5,114 bases of DNA. Source: CAYQAJ01 sp964415245 (lineage in GTDB: Bacteria > Planctomycetota > Planctomycetia > Pirellulales > Pirellulaceae). The first letter of the stretch is position 1. Each line of letters begins with the position of its first letter. The translations under genes and the position numbers were made by a program. Below, piece after piece: positions 1 to 5,114 of the stretch. The notes under the pieces are model-generated. The model made no database searches and was not told the origin of the DNA. It saw only the letters and a list, made by a program, of their open reading frames with translations. Location: the NCBI GenBank assembly GCA_964415245.1, contig CAYQAJ010000334.1, positions 1-5,114 of the forward strand, read 5' to 3'.

Positions 1-82
1 ACTGATGTCCGGCGCCAAAAAATGTGGGTAAGAACAAGGCCGGAAGGCCGGGGTTACGCACGACGACGGCTACGGGCGGCAA

Positions 83-106
83 CGCCTTCTCGCGGAGCGA
101 GAGGCG
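83..106 (-). terminator. possible stem-loop downstream of prc
   Basis: An inverted repeat pairs CGCCT (83-87) with AGGCG (102-106) and CTCGC (89-93) with GCGAG (97-101), leaving one bulged T (88) and a GGA loop. That gives ten G/C-rich base pairs, starting about 64 nt beyond the prc stop codon. Read on the minus strand, the following bases begin TTGCC and have no run of T, so it does not look like a classic intrinsic terminator. It could be an RNA 3'-end stabiliser or a factor-dependent site. The rest of 1-169 shows no gene. It contains only an octamer AAGGCCGG repeated twice at 36-51 and some loose heptamer-like words at 121-164. Confidence 0.3.
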
Positions 107-169
107 ACTTTGCGGCGGACGGCTGAAAGCTGACCCGTTATAGGCGGGAGAACTGACAGCTAAGCTCCG

Positions 170-2278
170 TCATGGCGATCGCTCGATCTCGCGATCAGCC
201 GGCGAGATGGTTTGCGCGATCTTGCCGCCGTTCATAACGTTGTAGTAGTCGAGCGACATCGCGATGACTTCGTCGAGGTAATAGTCGCGATGAATGCTCT
301 CGCCGTCGCCGTTCTGCTGCTCTTCGAACTGGCGCTGCTCTTCCTTCTCGGCGTCCAGATCGCCCCGGTCGGCAAAGAACTTCTCCTCGTTGAGTGGCAC
401 TGCATTGCGCAGCTTCTGTTCCTTGTAGCGGTCGATCCTCTTGAGCAGCTTCTGAAAGCCCTCCGATTGCTCGCGTCGGGCGGCGGAGCGCGCTCGCAGG
501 GCCACCACGACGTCGGGCGTTACCATGCTCAGCGGCTCGTACTTGGCTGCCGGCACGCGGTCGAAATCCAGGGCGTAATCGAGATCGGCTTCGCCGACGT
601 CCATGTGCGTGGTGACCGACGGGAGCACCACGTCGGCCAACACGCCGCGCTTTTGCGTGCTGTCGCCGCTGGGTCGGTAGAACTGCTGCATGGTGATCTT
701 CAGCGCGCCGAAATTGGGCGGGTTGGGAATCCGGAACAGTTGGGAGCCCAAATCCAGCAGACTCTGCACCGTCCCCTTGCCGTGCGTGGTTTCGTCGCCC
801 ACCACGATGCCGCGGTGATAATCCTGGATCGCGCCGGCGAAGATCTCGCTGGCGCTGGCGCTGAACTTGCTCGTCATGACCACCAGCGGACCTTCCCACG
901 CCATGCCCGCGTCCAGATCGTCGTAGTGCTGCACCTGGCCGTCGGGATCCTTGACCTGAACGACCGGCCCCTTGTCGATGAACAGGCCCGTCAGATTGAT
1001 GGCCTCGGTGAGGCTTCCGCCGCCGTTCTTGCGGAGGTCGAGAATCACCAGATCGACGCCCTTGTCCCGAAAGTCGTCCAGCAGCTTCTGCATGTCGCGG
1101 GTGGTGCTGCGGAAATCGGCGACGCCCTGCCGCGCTCCTTCCATATCCATGTAGAAGCTGGGTAGATCGATGACACCCACGCGGATCGGCGCTCCGTCGG
1201 GCTTGGTTCCCTGCTCGAAAACTGCGCTGTGGGCTTCGCTGTCCTTGAGCTCGATCTTGGCCCGCGTGATAGTGTAGGTTTTGGTTTCGGTGCTTCCCGA
1301 GGGGATCACCCTGAGGCGCACCACCGTGCCCGCTTTGCCGCGGATCATGTCGACGACGTCGTTGAGCTTCATGTCGAGCACCTCGATCATCTCACCTTCG
1401 TTGCCCTGGCCGACGGCGACGATGCGATCCTCTTCCTTGAGATTCCCATCTTTGTCGGCTGCTCCGCCGGGAATGATCCTGGTGACCGTGGTGTTGCCGT
1501 CCATCGCTTGCAGGGCCGCGCCGATGCCTTCCAATTCGAGCCTCATCTGAATGCGAAAATTCTCAAGCGAAGTGGGCGACATGTACGTGGTATGGGGATC
1601 GAAGCCCGACGTGATCGAGGTCAGATAGATTTCGAGCAGCTCGTCGCTGTCTGTCTGGTGCATGCGCTTGGCGAAGCTGTGGTACCGGCGGTGGAGGCGG
1701 TCGATGGCCTCTTGCCCCTCGGTCTTGTCGCTCTTGAGCACGAGCAAGTCGTACTTGATGCGCTTGCGCCACCGCTCGCGCGCCTCGGCGGCGTCGCGGG
1801 GAAACGCCAGCTTTTCTCGATCGACGACCAACTCCTCGTCGACTGTGAAATCGTGCTCGATCCCCAGTAGCTCGTCGACTTGGGCGACCCGTTCGTCGAT
1901 CCGCTCGAGCAACCGGTTGTACACGGTGTAGGCGAAGCTGATGTCCCCCTTCTTGACCTGGTCGTCGAGGTTGTCGCGTTCCTTGGAAAATTCGTCGATG
2001 TCCGACTGGTAGAAGTACAGCTTTCCCGGATCGAGATTCTTGACATAAAGATCCAGGCCCCGCCGAGACATCTGGTCGTCCAGGGGAAGCTTCGACAAAT
2101 GCTCGCGACGCAGCAGCGACGTAACGACCAGCGTTACCTGGCGATCGTTCGCTTGGGGGCCGGTCAGTTCGGCCCGCGACAAGGTGTACAGGCCGACCGG
2201 CGCCGACAGACAGAGCACGAGAATGACCGCGATCAGGGAGCGCCGGAGGCCGGCCAGCGACGAGGGGGTGCTGCGCAT
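170..2278 (-). CDS. prc: carboxy-terminal processing peptidase (Tsp/Prc, family S41A)
   Basis: This 702-residue protein is a periplasmic or membrane-anchored Tsp/Prc protease, a family that degrades or trims proteins from their C-terminus; E. coli Prc (about 680 residues) is the model. Numbering from the ATG at 2278, a basic start (RR at 12-13) leads into a hydrophobic stretch at about 14-31, a signal peptide or anchor; SRA at 34-36 could be cleaved, and there is no proper lipobox. The Tsp N-terminal helical domain follows (about 40-230), with the conserved FDPHTTYMSP at about 226-235. A PDZ domain at about 248-344 is where the family binds substrate C-termini. The S41 core carries the family motif SASASEIF, with catalytic Ser475, and GKGTVQ, with Lys501 as general base; Asp486 in QDY matches the E. 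coli Asp. The charged C-terminal Tsp domain (about 580-685) has the usual PLNEE motif. The ATG is preferred over an in-frame TTG at 2332 because AAGG lies 7 nt upstream and the signal peptide then sits at the N-terminus. It reads as intact. Confidence 0.95.
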   Translation of the reverse strand: MRSTPSSLAGLRRSLIAVILVLCLSAPVGLYTLSRAELTGPQANDRQVTLVVTSLLRREHLSKLPLDDQMSRRGLDLYVKNLDPGKLYFYQSDIDEFSKERDNLDDQVKKGDISFAYTVYNRLLERIDERVAQVDELLGIEHDFTVDEELVVDREKLAFPRDAAEARERWRKRIKYDLLVLKSDKTEGQEAIDRLHRRYHSFAKRMHQTDSDELLEIYLTSITSGFDPHTTYMSPTSLENFRIQMRLELEGIGAALQAMDGNTTVTRIIPGGAADKDGNLKEEDRIVAVGQGNEGEMIEVLDMKLNDVVDMIRGKAGTVVRLRVIPSGSTETKTYTITRAKIELKDSEAHSAVFEQGTKPDGAPIRVGVIDLPSFYMDMEGARQGVADFRSTTRDMQKLLDDFRDKGVDLVILDLRKNGGGSLTEAINLTGLFIDKGPVVQVKDPDGQVQHYDDLDAGMAWEGPLVVMTSKFSASASEIFAGAIQDYHRGIVVGDETTHGKGTVQSLLDLGSQLFRIPNPPNFGALKITMQQFYRPSGDSTQKRGVLADVVLPSVTTHMDVGEADLDYALDFDRVPAAKYEPLSMVTPDVVVALRARSAARREQSEGFQKLLKRIDRYKEQKLRNAVPLNEEKFFADRGDLDAEKEEQRQFEEQQNGDGESIHRDYYLDEVIAMSLDYYNVMNGGKIAQTISPADREIERSP

Positions 2279-2285
2279 TGCACTG

Positions 2286-2289
2286 CCTT
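2286..2289 (-). promoter_or_regulatory. ribosome binding site for prc
   Basis: On the minus strand AAGG ends 7 nt before the ATG at 2278, a normal Shine-Dalgarno distance. The more distal in-frame TTG (2332) has no purine-rich sequence at a suitable distance and would put 18 polar residues before the signal peptide. This site therefore decides the start. Confidence 0.6.
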
Positions 2290-2335
2290 GTAAAAATGAG
2301 GTAGTGAACTCGGCCGTCGTAAGTCGTCCCAATGC

Positions 2336-2391
2336 AACGACTTGTCTTTTAGATACTAGACGGAATCGCGACCCAAGACAAGAGCGTCGTT
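2336..2391. repeat. imperfect inverted repeat over the prc promoter
   Basis: CTTGTCTT (2341-2348) is the exact reverse complement of AAGACAAG (2375-2382). Outside these arms, AACGA (2336-2340) pairs with TCGTT (2387-2391), with four unpaired bases AGCG on the right. The arms total 13 bp around a 26-bp centre that holds the candidate -10 box. One arm covers the -35 box and the other the expected transcription start. This could be an operator for a dimeric regulator; the 26-nt loop is long for an RNA hairpin. Confidence 0.45.
2353..2381 (-). promoter_or_regulatory. candidate sigma70-type promoter for prc
   Basis: On the minus strand TTGTCT (2376-2381, 4 of 6 to TTGACA) and TAGTAT (2353-2358, 4 of 6 to TATAAT) are separated by exactly 17 bp. 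Transcription would start near 2346, leaving a leader of about 68 nt before the prc ATG. This is the most A/T-rich part of the gap. The -35 box lies inside the right arm of the inverted repeat at 2336-2391. It was identified by motif only. Confidence 0.45.
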
Positions 2392-2453
2392 ACACGCTCG
2401 ATACCTCGGTCCCAGGTGCTTGCAGCCGACGACGTTGCGACGCGCGGCCCCTG

Positions 2454-2483
2454 GGTTCTGTCTTGCCGTGCCAGCGGTGATGC
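2454..2483. repeat. 30-bp direct repeat, left copy
   Basis: These 30 bases, from GGTTCTGTC to GGTGATGC, occur again with no mismatch at 2590-2619. The identity stops immediately on both sides of the pair (G versus C before, G versus T after). The left copy lies 5 bp before the heptamer array. It contains GTCTTGCCGTGCCAGCGG, which has no strong internal palindrome. A perfect 30-bp repeat 136 bp apart is not expected by chance. I suspect a dispersed repeat family, but its genomic copy number cannot be seen here. Confidence 0.9.
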
Positions 2484-2488
2484 GGGTG

Positions 2489-2584
2489 TGAGGTGTGAGG
2501 CTTGAGGCTTGAGGTGTGAGGCTTGAGGCTTGAGGTGTGAGGCATGAGGCATGAGGCTTGAGGCTTGAGGCTTGAGGCTTGAGG
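2489..2584. repeat. heptamer tandem array, 13 units plus a partial
   Basis: Thirteen consecutive 7-bp units begin with TGAGG, at 2489 and every 7 bp to 2573, and a final TGAGG sits at 2580-2584. The last two bases vary: CT in eight units, TG in three, CA in two. The order is TG-CT-CT, TG-CT-CT, TG-CA-CA, then CT four times, so the first nine units form three 21-bp higher-order repeats. There is no length slippage at all. On the minus strand the unit is AGCCTCA and is free of stop codons in every frame, reading as serine/leucine/lysine/proline/glutamine/alanine; on the plus strand every frame meets TGA. I do not regard it as coding. It resembles in kind the heptameric short tandem repeats described in cyanobacteria. 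Confidence 0.95.
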
Positions 2585-2589
2585 GCGCC

Positions 2590-2619
2590 GGTTCTGTCTT
2601 GCCGTGCCAGCGGTGATGC
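2590..2619. repeat. 30-bp direct repeat, right copy
   Basis: This is an exact second copy of 2454-2483, starting 5 bp after the end of the heptamer array. Its last base (2619) is also part of the stop codon (2619-2621) of the chelatase gene, so the repeat abuts the gene end with a one-base overlap. On the minus strand it would be the first sequence transcribed after that stop codon. It is too long to be a normal transposon target-site duplication. Confidence 0.9.
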
Positions 2620-3461
2620 TATTGACGCGCACGAGAGCGAATCGACCGTTTCACGGCACGACGCGCGCCTCGTGTGCCTTGTGCGGCATCGACGAACCGG
2701 TCGGCGATGGCTCGCGCCACCAACGGCGAAACACCCAAGTGAGGCGCTACCAGCCACTCTTTCTCCGGCCATTGCCGTGCGGCCGCTCGGGCGGCCCGCT
2801 CCACCGACTCCGTCAATTCCCCGCGAAATAGCAGGTGCGGCTGCACTACCACGCGCATCACGGGCATCGCCGCCGCGCGCGCCAGCGCTTCGTCGAGCGT
2901 GGGCCGCGCCCGAGCCAGAAAGCCATGCAATACCTGCACGCTTCGCTCCTGCGAAGCTCGTAGTTTCACAAACCGCCGCATGGCGGCCACCGCTGGTGAG
3001 TCGCTCGATCCCCGGCCTACTAATACCAGCGCCGTGGGGATGCGCTGCGGACGCTCGCGCGACGCCAACGATTCGCGAAACCTCTCCCGGGAAAGACGCA
3101 AGACGGCCGGGTGGAGTTCCAAGGGATCGGCATGATGCAGCCGGACGCCTAAAACCGCGGCAGCCTCGCGAGCGGCGGTAGGAATATCCCGCTTGGCGTG
3201 TCCCGCGCGAAACAGCAGCAGCGGCGTCACCACGACCTCGCGGACGCCTGACGCCGCAAGTCGGGCCAGCCCCTCCGCCAGCGTCGGCCGGGCCAACTCG
3301 AGAAAGCTCAATGCCACCGGAACGCCCGGGAGCCTGTCGCGCACCAGCGCGGCAATCTCCCGTACCTCCGCCTGTCCGGCGCGCCGCCTGGTTCCGTGCG
3401 CCACAAGCAACATTCCGGCCGGCCCGTTTTCATCGGGCGCCCTCGCGCGATGGGTCGGCAT
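2619..3461 (-). CDS. cbiX: sirohydrochlorin chelatase, CbiX family, two-domain form
   Basis: This 280-residue cytoplasmic protein belongs to the CbiX/SirB class II chelatases, which insert cobalt (early anaerobic cobalamin pathway) or iron or nickel into sirohydrochlorin. Two homologous halves are visible. The N-terminal half has LLVAHGTRRRAG (His22), FLELARPTL at about 53-61 and LLLFRAGHAKRDIP (His88); His22 and His88 are the expected metal ligands. The C-terminal half repeats the pattern as LVGRGSSDSPAV, FLARARPTL and LLFRGELTESV, with Arg150 and Glu215 at the two histidine positions. This asymmetry is usual for long CbiX proteins and implies one active site. A basic, probably disordered tail follows about residue 260. 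The start is the ATG at 3461, with GGGG a few bases upstream; Met17 (MLLVAHG) is an alternative that would keep the whole domain. No other tetrapyrrole gene is in view, so the metal, and thus siroheme versus cobalamin, cannot be decided. It is transcribed towards prc and diverges from the activator gene. Confidence 0.88.
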   Translation of the reverse strand: MPTHRARAPDENGPAGMLLVAHGTRRRAGQAEVREIAALVRDRLPGVPVALSFLELARPTLAEGLARLAASGVREVVVTPLLLFRAGHAKRDIPTAAREAAAVLGVRLHHADPLELHPAVLRLSRERFRESLASRERPQRIPTALVLVGRGSSDSPAVAAMRRFVKLRASQERSVQVLHGFLARARPTLDEALARAAAMPVMRVVVQPHLLFRGELTESVERAARAAARQWPEKEWLVAPHLGVSPLVARAIADRFVDAAQGTRGARRAVKRSIRSRARQ

Positions 3462-3524
3462 GCCATGCCCCGTCAGCGGTGAATCGTCGACTTGCTAGCC
3501 CCCGTCTCTGTTCCCTTCCGCCTG

Positions 3525-3555
3525 ATTCTACCCGACCGGGGTAACGGCCGGCCAA
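3525..3555 (-). promoter_or_regulatory. weak candidate promoter for cbiX
   Basis: On the minus strand TAGAAT (3525-3530) matches TATAAT at 5 of 6 positions. The best -35 is TTGGCC (3550-3555), 4 of 6 to TTGACA, but the spacer is 19 bp, longer than ideal. The leader to the ATG at 3461 would be about 57 nt. It was identified by motif only. Confidence 0.3.
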
Positions 3556-3637
3556 ACGGGTGCACCCTCCGGCTCGCGATCCCTGGTGCCGCCGAAGAAT
3601 CCCCGCCGCTGGAAACGTGCCCCGTGGCATGGGTCCG

Positions 3638-3646
3638 TGTTATATT
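3638..3646 (+). promoter_or_regulatory. candidate extended -10 promoter for the activator gene
   Basis: TGTTATATT fits an extended -10 element (TGn followed by TATATT, 5 of 6 to TATAAT). There is no convincing -35 at 16-18 bp upstream. Just before it, at 3616-3631, CGTGCC and GGCATG can pair around CCGT, with one G-T wobble. Transcription would start near 3653, giving a leader of about 96 nt. It was identified by motif only. Confidence 0.35.
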
Positions 3647-3665
3647 GGAACCGCCGGTGCGAAGC

Positions 3666-3702
3666 TGCCGAGACGCGGCACATCGAGCGCTCGGCACTCG
3701 GC
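3666..3702 (+). other. foldable leader of the activator gene with alternative pairings
   Basis: TGCCGAG (3666-3672) is the exact reverse complement of CTCGGCA (3690-3696). A second CTCGGC at 3697-3702 could pair with the same left arm. A perfect 10-bp palindrome CGAGCGCTCG (3684-3693) overlaps the first right arm. The left arm therefore has two competing partners within the presumed 5' leader. It does not match a riboswitch class that I recognise. Such short G/C-rich pairings can arise by chance in this base composition. Confidence 0.3.
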
Positions 3703-3748
3703 GGCATCAGACAACCGCATCGCTGGCGTCGTGAAGCGGATACGGAAA

Positions 3749-5114
3749 ATGCCCAAGTCCTCCGTAGAAGAAGTCACTCCGCGGCGGCGCACCGTCGGTA
3801 GCCACCTGCTCATGGAGATCGGGCACCAGGCCGGCTCCGTCTATCCGCTCGACAAAGCGCAGGAAAACCTCATCGGCCGCGACCTCGATTGCCAGGTCCT
3901 GCTGACCGACGCCCTTTCCTCCCGCGTGCACGCCACCGTCGTACATGAGGAAGACAACTGGTGGATTCGCGATTCGGGCAGCCGCAACGGCACGTACGTG
4001 AACGGGCAGAAGATCGACGAGGCCCGACTCTCCAACGGCACGCGCGTCAAGGTGGGCACGACGGTCTTCGTGTTTCACGACGGAGTGGAGGCGAAGCCCA
4101 CGGGTGACGAGGAGGTCACCCAGACGCTCGTGTTCGACACACCGGTCGATCCCGGCGACTCCGCCAACCTCTCTCTCGCTGCGTTGAGCGACCCCGAGCG
4201 GAGTAAAGATTTGCTCGTGCTCTATCAACTGAGCATCAGGCTATCGGGCTGCGGCGACCCCGACGAAGTGGTGTCCGTCGCGCTCGACCTGCTGATGGAG
4301 CACACCAAGGCGACCGTCGGCGGCTTCCTGTGGGTCAGCGACGACGGCCAGCTCAAGCCCAAGCGGGTCATCCCCGCCGATGCAGCGGAGAAGGTGCGGC
4401 TGAGCCATTCGCTCACGGAGTTGGTGTGCCAGAAAGGCCACGCCGTGCGCATCGACCACCAGTCGACCAAGAGCAGCGCGCAGAGCCTGTGCCGCTTTAC
4501 CGACGCCATCTGCGTTCCCCTCATTCACGAAAAGCGAACCGTCGGCGCGGTGCATCTGTACATGGAATCGGGGCGGTTCCCCGAAAGCGACTTCGAGTTT
4601 GCCATTTCGCTGGCCAACATCACCGTGGTGGCACTGGTACGGGCCAGGCAGCAGGCTACGTTGGAAGCCAGCCATCGTCGCCTGATCGCCAAGAGCGGCA
4701 GCTTCGACGAGCTCATCGGCGAGAGTAAAGCAATGCGCGAGCTTAAGTCGCGCATCGCGCGCGTCGGCCGCGCCACCGGGTGCGTGCTGCTGCGCGGCGA
4801 AAGCGGCAGCGGCAAGGAGCTGGTTGCCCGCGCACTGCACCGCTCGAGCCTGCGTGCCGACCGGCCTTTGCTGGCGGTCAACTGTGCCGCTATTCCCGCC
4901 GACTTGATGGACAGCCAACTCTTCGGACACCGCAAGGGAGCGTTTACCGGCGCCGACGCCGACCACGCGGGATGGTTCCAGCAGGCCGACACGGGCACGC
5001 TGTTCCTCGACGAGGTGGGCGAGATGACGCTCGAGGGCCAGGCACGGCTACTGCGCATCCTGGAAGGACACCCTTTTCTTCCGGTGGGCGCCACCCAGGA
5101 AATCAGCGTCGACG
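3749..5114 (+). CDS. FHA-GAF-sigma54 activator (AAA+ enhancer-binding protein), 3' part outside the window
   Basis: The first 455 residues of a transcription activator are present; the gene is cut by the window edge. Domains in order: an FHA phosphothreonine-binding domain (about 18-112), with Gly43-Arg44, Ser58-Arg59-x-His61 and Asn80-Gly81-Thr82 all conserved; an acidic linker (about 113-150) containing EEVTQTLVFD; a GAF sensor domain (about 155-298); a short helical linker; and the sigma54-interaction AAA+ domain from about 321. The AAA+ part shows Walker A GESGSGKE (350-357), an intact GAFTGA loop (397-402), which contacts sigma54, and Walker B LFLDE (418-422). The window ends just before the expected sensor I motif, so the arginine finger and any C-terminal DNA-binding domain are unseen. 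The FHA domain replaces the receiver domain of NtrC-type proteins, suggesting Ser/Thr-kinase rather than His-kinase input. The ATG at 3749 is chosen with weak purine-rich GCGGA 8 nt upstream; an in-frame GTG at 3731 would add six residues. Its targets and signal cannot be inferred. Confidence 0.92.
   Translation, partial: MPKSSVEEVTPRRRTVGSHLLMEIGHQAGSVYPLDKAQENLIGRDLDCQVLLTDALSSRVHATVVHEEDNWWIRDSGSRNGTYVNGQKIDEARLSNGTRVKVGTTVFVFHDGVEAKPTGDEEVTQTLVFDTPVDPGDSANLSLAALSDPERSKDLLVLYQLSIRLSGCGDPDEVVSVALDLLMEHTKATVGGFLWVSDDGQLKPKRVIPADAAEKVRLSHSLTELVCQKGHAVRIDHQSTKSSAQSLCRFTDAICVPLIHEKRTVGAVHLYMESGRFPESDFEFAISLANITVVALVRARQQATLEASHRRLIAKSGSFDELIGESKAMRELKSRIARVGRATGCVLLRGESGSGKELVARALHRSSLRADRPLLAVNCAAIPADLMDSQLFGHRKGAFTGADADHAGWFQQADTGTLFLDEVGEMTLEGQARLLRILEGHPFLPVGATQEISVD

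Noticed and set aside
175..182. GCGATCGC octamer, the core of the cyanobacterial HIP1 repeat
   Set aside because: It is a single copy inside the 3' end of prc and is expected occasionally in GC-rich coding DNA.
212..1870. Long plus-strand open frames (212-1165 and 1229-1870) opposite prc
   Set aside because: They are antisense to a protease with complete family motifs, have no recognisable domain, and arise from GC-rich codon use on the other strand.
2279..2332. Longer prc start at TTG 2332
   Set aside because: It has no Shine-Dalgarno sequence, adds 18 residues before the signal peptide, and would place the start codon inside the region just after the predicted transcription start.
2454..2619. 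CRISPR array
   Set aside because: There are only two 30-bp copies, the interval is a simple heptamer repeat rather than unique spacers, and there are no cas genes.
2454..2619. Insertion sequence with target-site duplication
   Set aside because: There is no transposase and no terminal inverted repeat, and 30 bp is too long for a usual target duplication.
2356..2772. Minus-strand open frames running through the repeat array
   Set aside because: They exist because the heptamer has no stop on that strand. They are low-complexity, overlap the end of cbiX in another frame and have no ribosome binding site that I can see.
3625..3640. Sigma54 (-24/-12) promoter starting at TGGCAT
   Set aside because: The downstream TTGC element is missing at the required spacing; the bases there are CCGTG.
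3462..3748. Cobalamin riboswitch upstream of cbiX
   Set aside because: I could not find the B12-box or the other conserved core motifs on the minus strand.

Overview
The window is GC-rich and looks chromosomal. It holds two complete genes on the minus strand and one gene on the plus strand that runs off the right edge. The lineage is most likely Planctomycetota (Pirellulales-like). The grounds are a Tsp/Prc-type periplasmic protease, a forkhead-associated (FHA)-GAF-sigma54 activator and an intergenic heptamer repeat array of a type I associate with that group. This is inference from gene style and repeats, and Myxococcota or another GC-rich Gram-negative lineage is not excluded.

Layout. Positions 1-169 are non-coding, with a possible stem-loop at 83-106 downstream of the protease gene. 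Positions 170-2278 (minus) encode a 702-residue carboxy-terminal processing peptidase (Prc/Tsp, family S41) with signal anchor, PDZ domain, Ser/Lys catalytic pair and C-terminal Tsp domain. Positions 2279-2618 are non-coding. They carry a good sigma70-type promoter for prc embedded in an imperfect inverted repeat (2336-2391), then a 13-unit heptamer tandem array (2489-2579) bracketed by two identical 30-bp direct repeats (2454-2483 and 2590-2619). Positions 2619-3461 (minus) encode a two-domain CbiX-type sirohydrochlorin chelatase. The right-hand 30-bp repeat ends on the first base of its stop codon as read on the plus strand. Positions 3462-3748 form a divergent intergenic region with a candidate promoter for each direction and a foldable leader. 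From 3749 to the window end (plus) is an FHA-GAF-AAA+ enhancer-binding protein, cut within its AAA+ domain just after Walker B.

The three genes do not form an obvious pathway. The protease acts in envelope protein quality control, the chelatase in siroheme or cobalamin synthesis, and the activator couples a phosphothreonine-binding module to sigma54 transcription. The two minus-strand genes could be partly co-transcribed, but the 340-bp repeat-bearing gap and the promoter in front of prc argue for at least partly separate expression.

No clearly new multi-gene system is visible. The most unusual element is the composite repeat between the two minus-strand genes. The inverted repeat over the prc promoter and a possible phosphothreonine acceptor motif just after the FHA domain come next.
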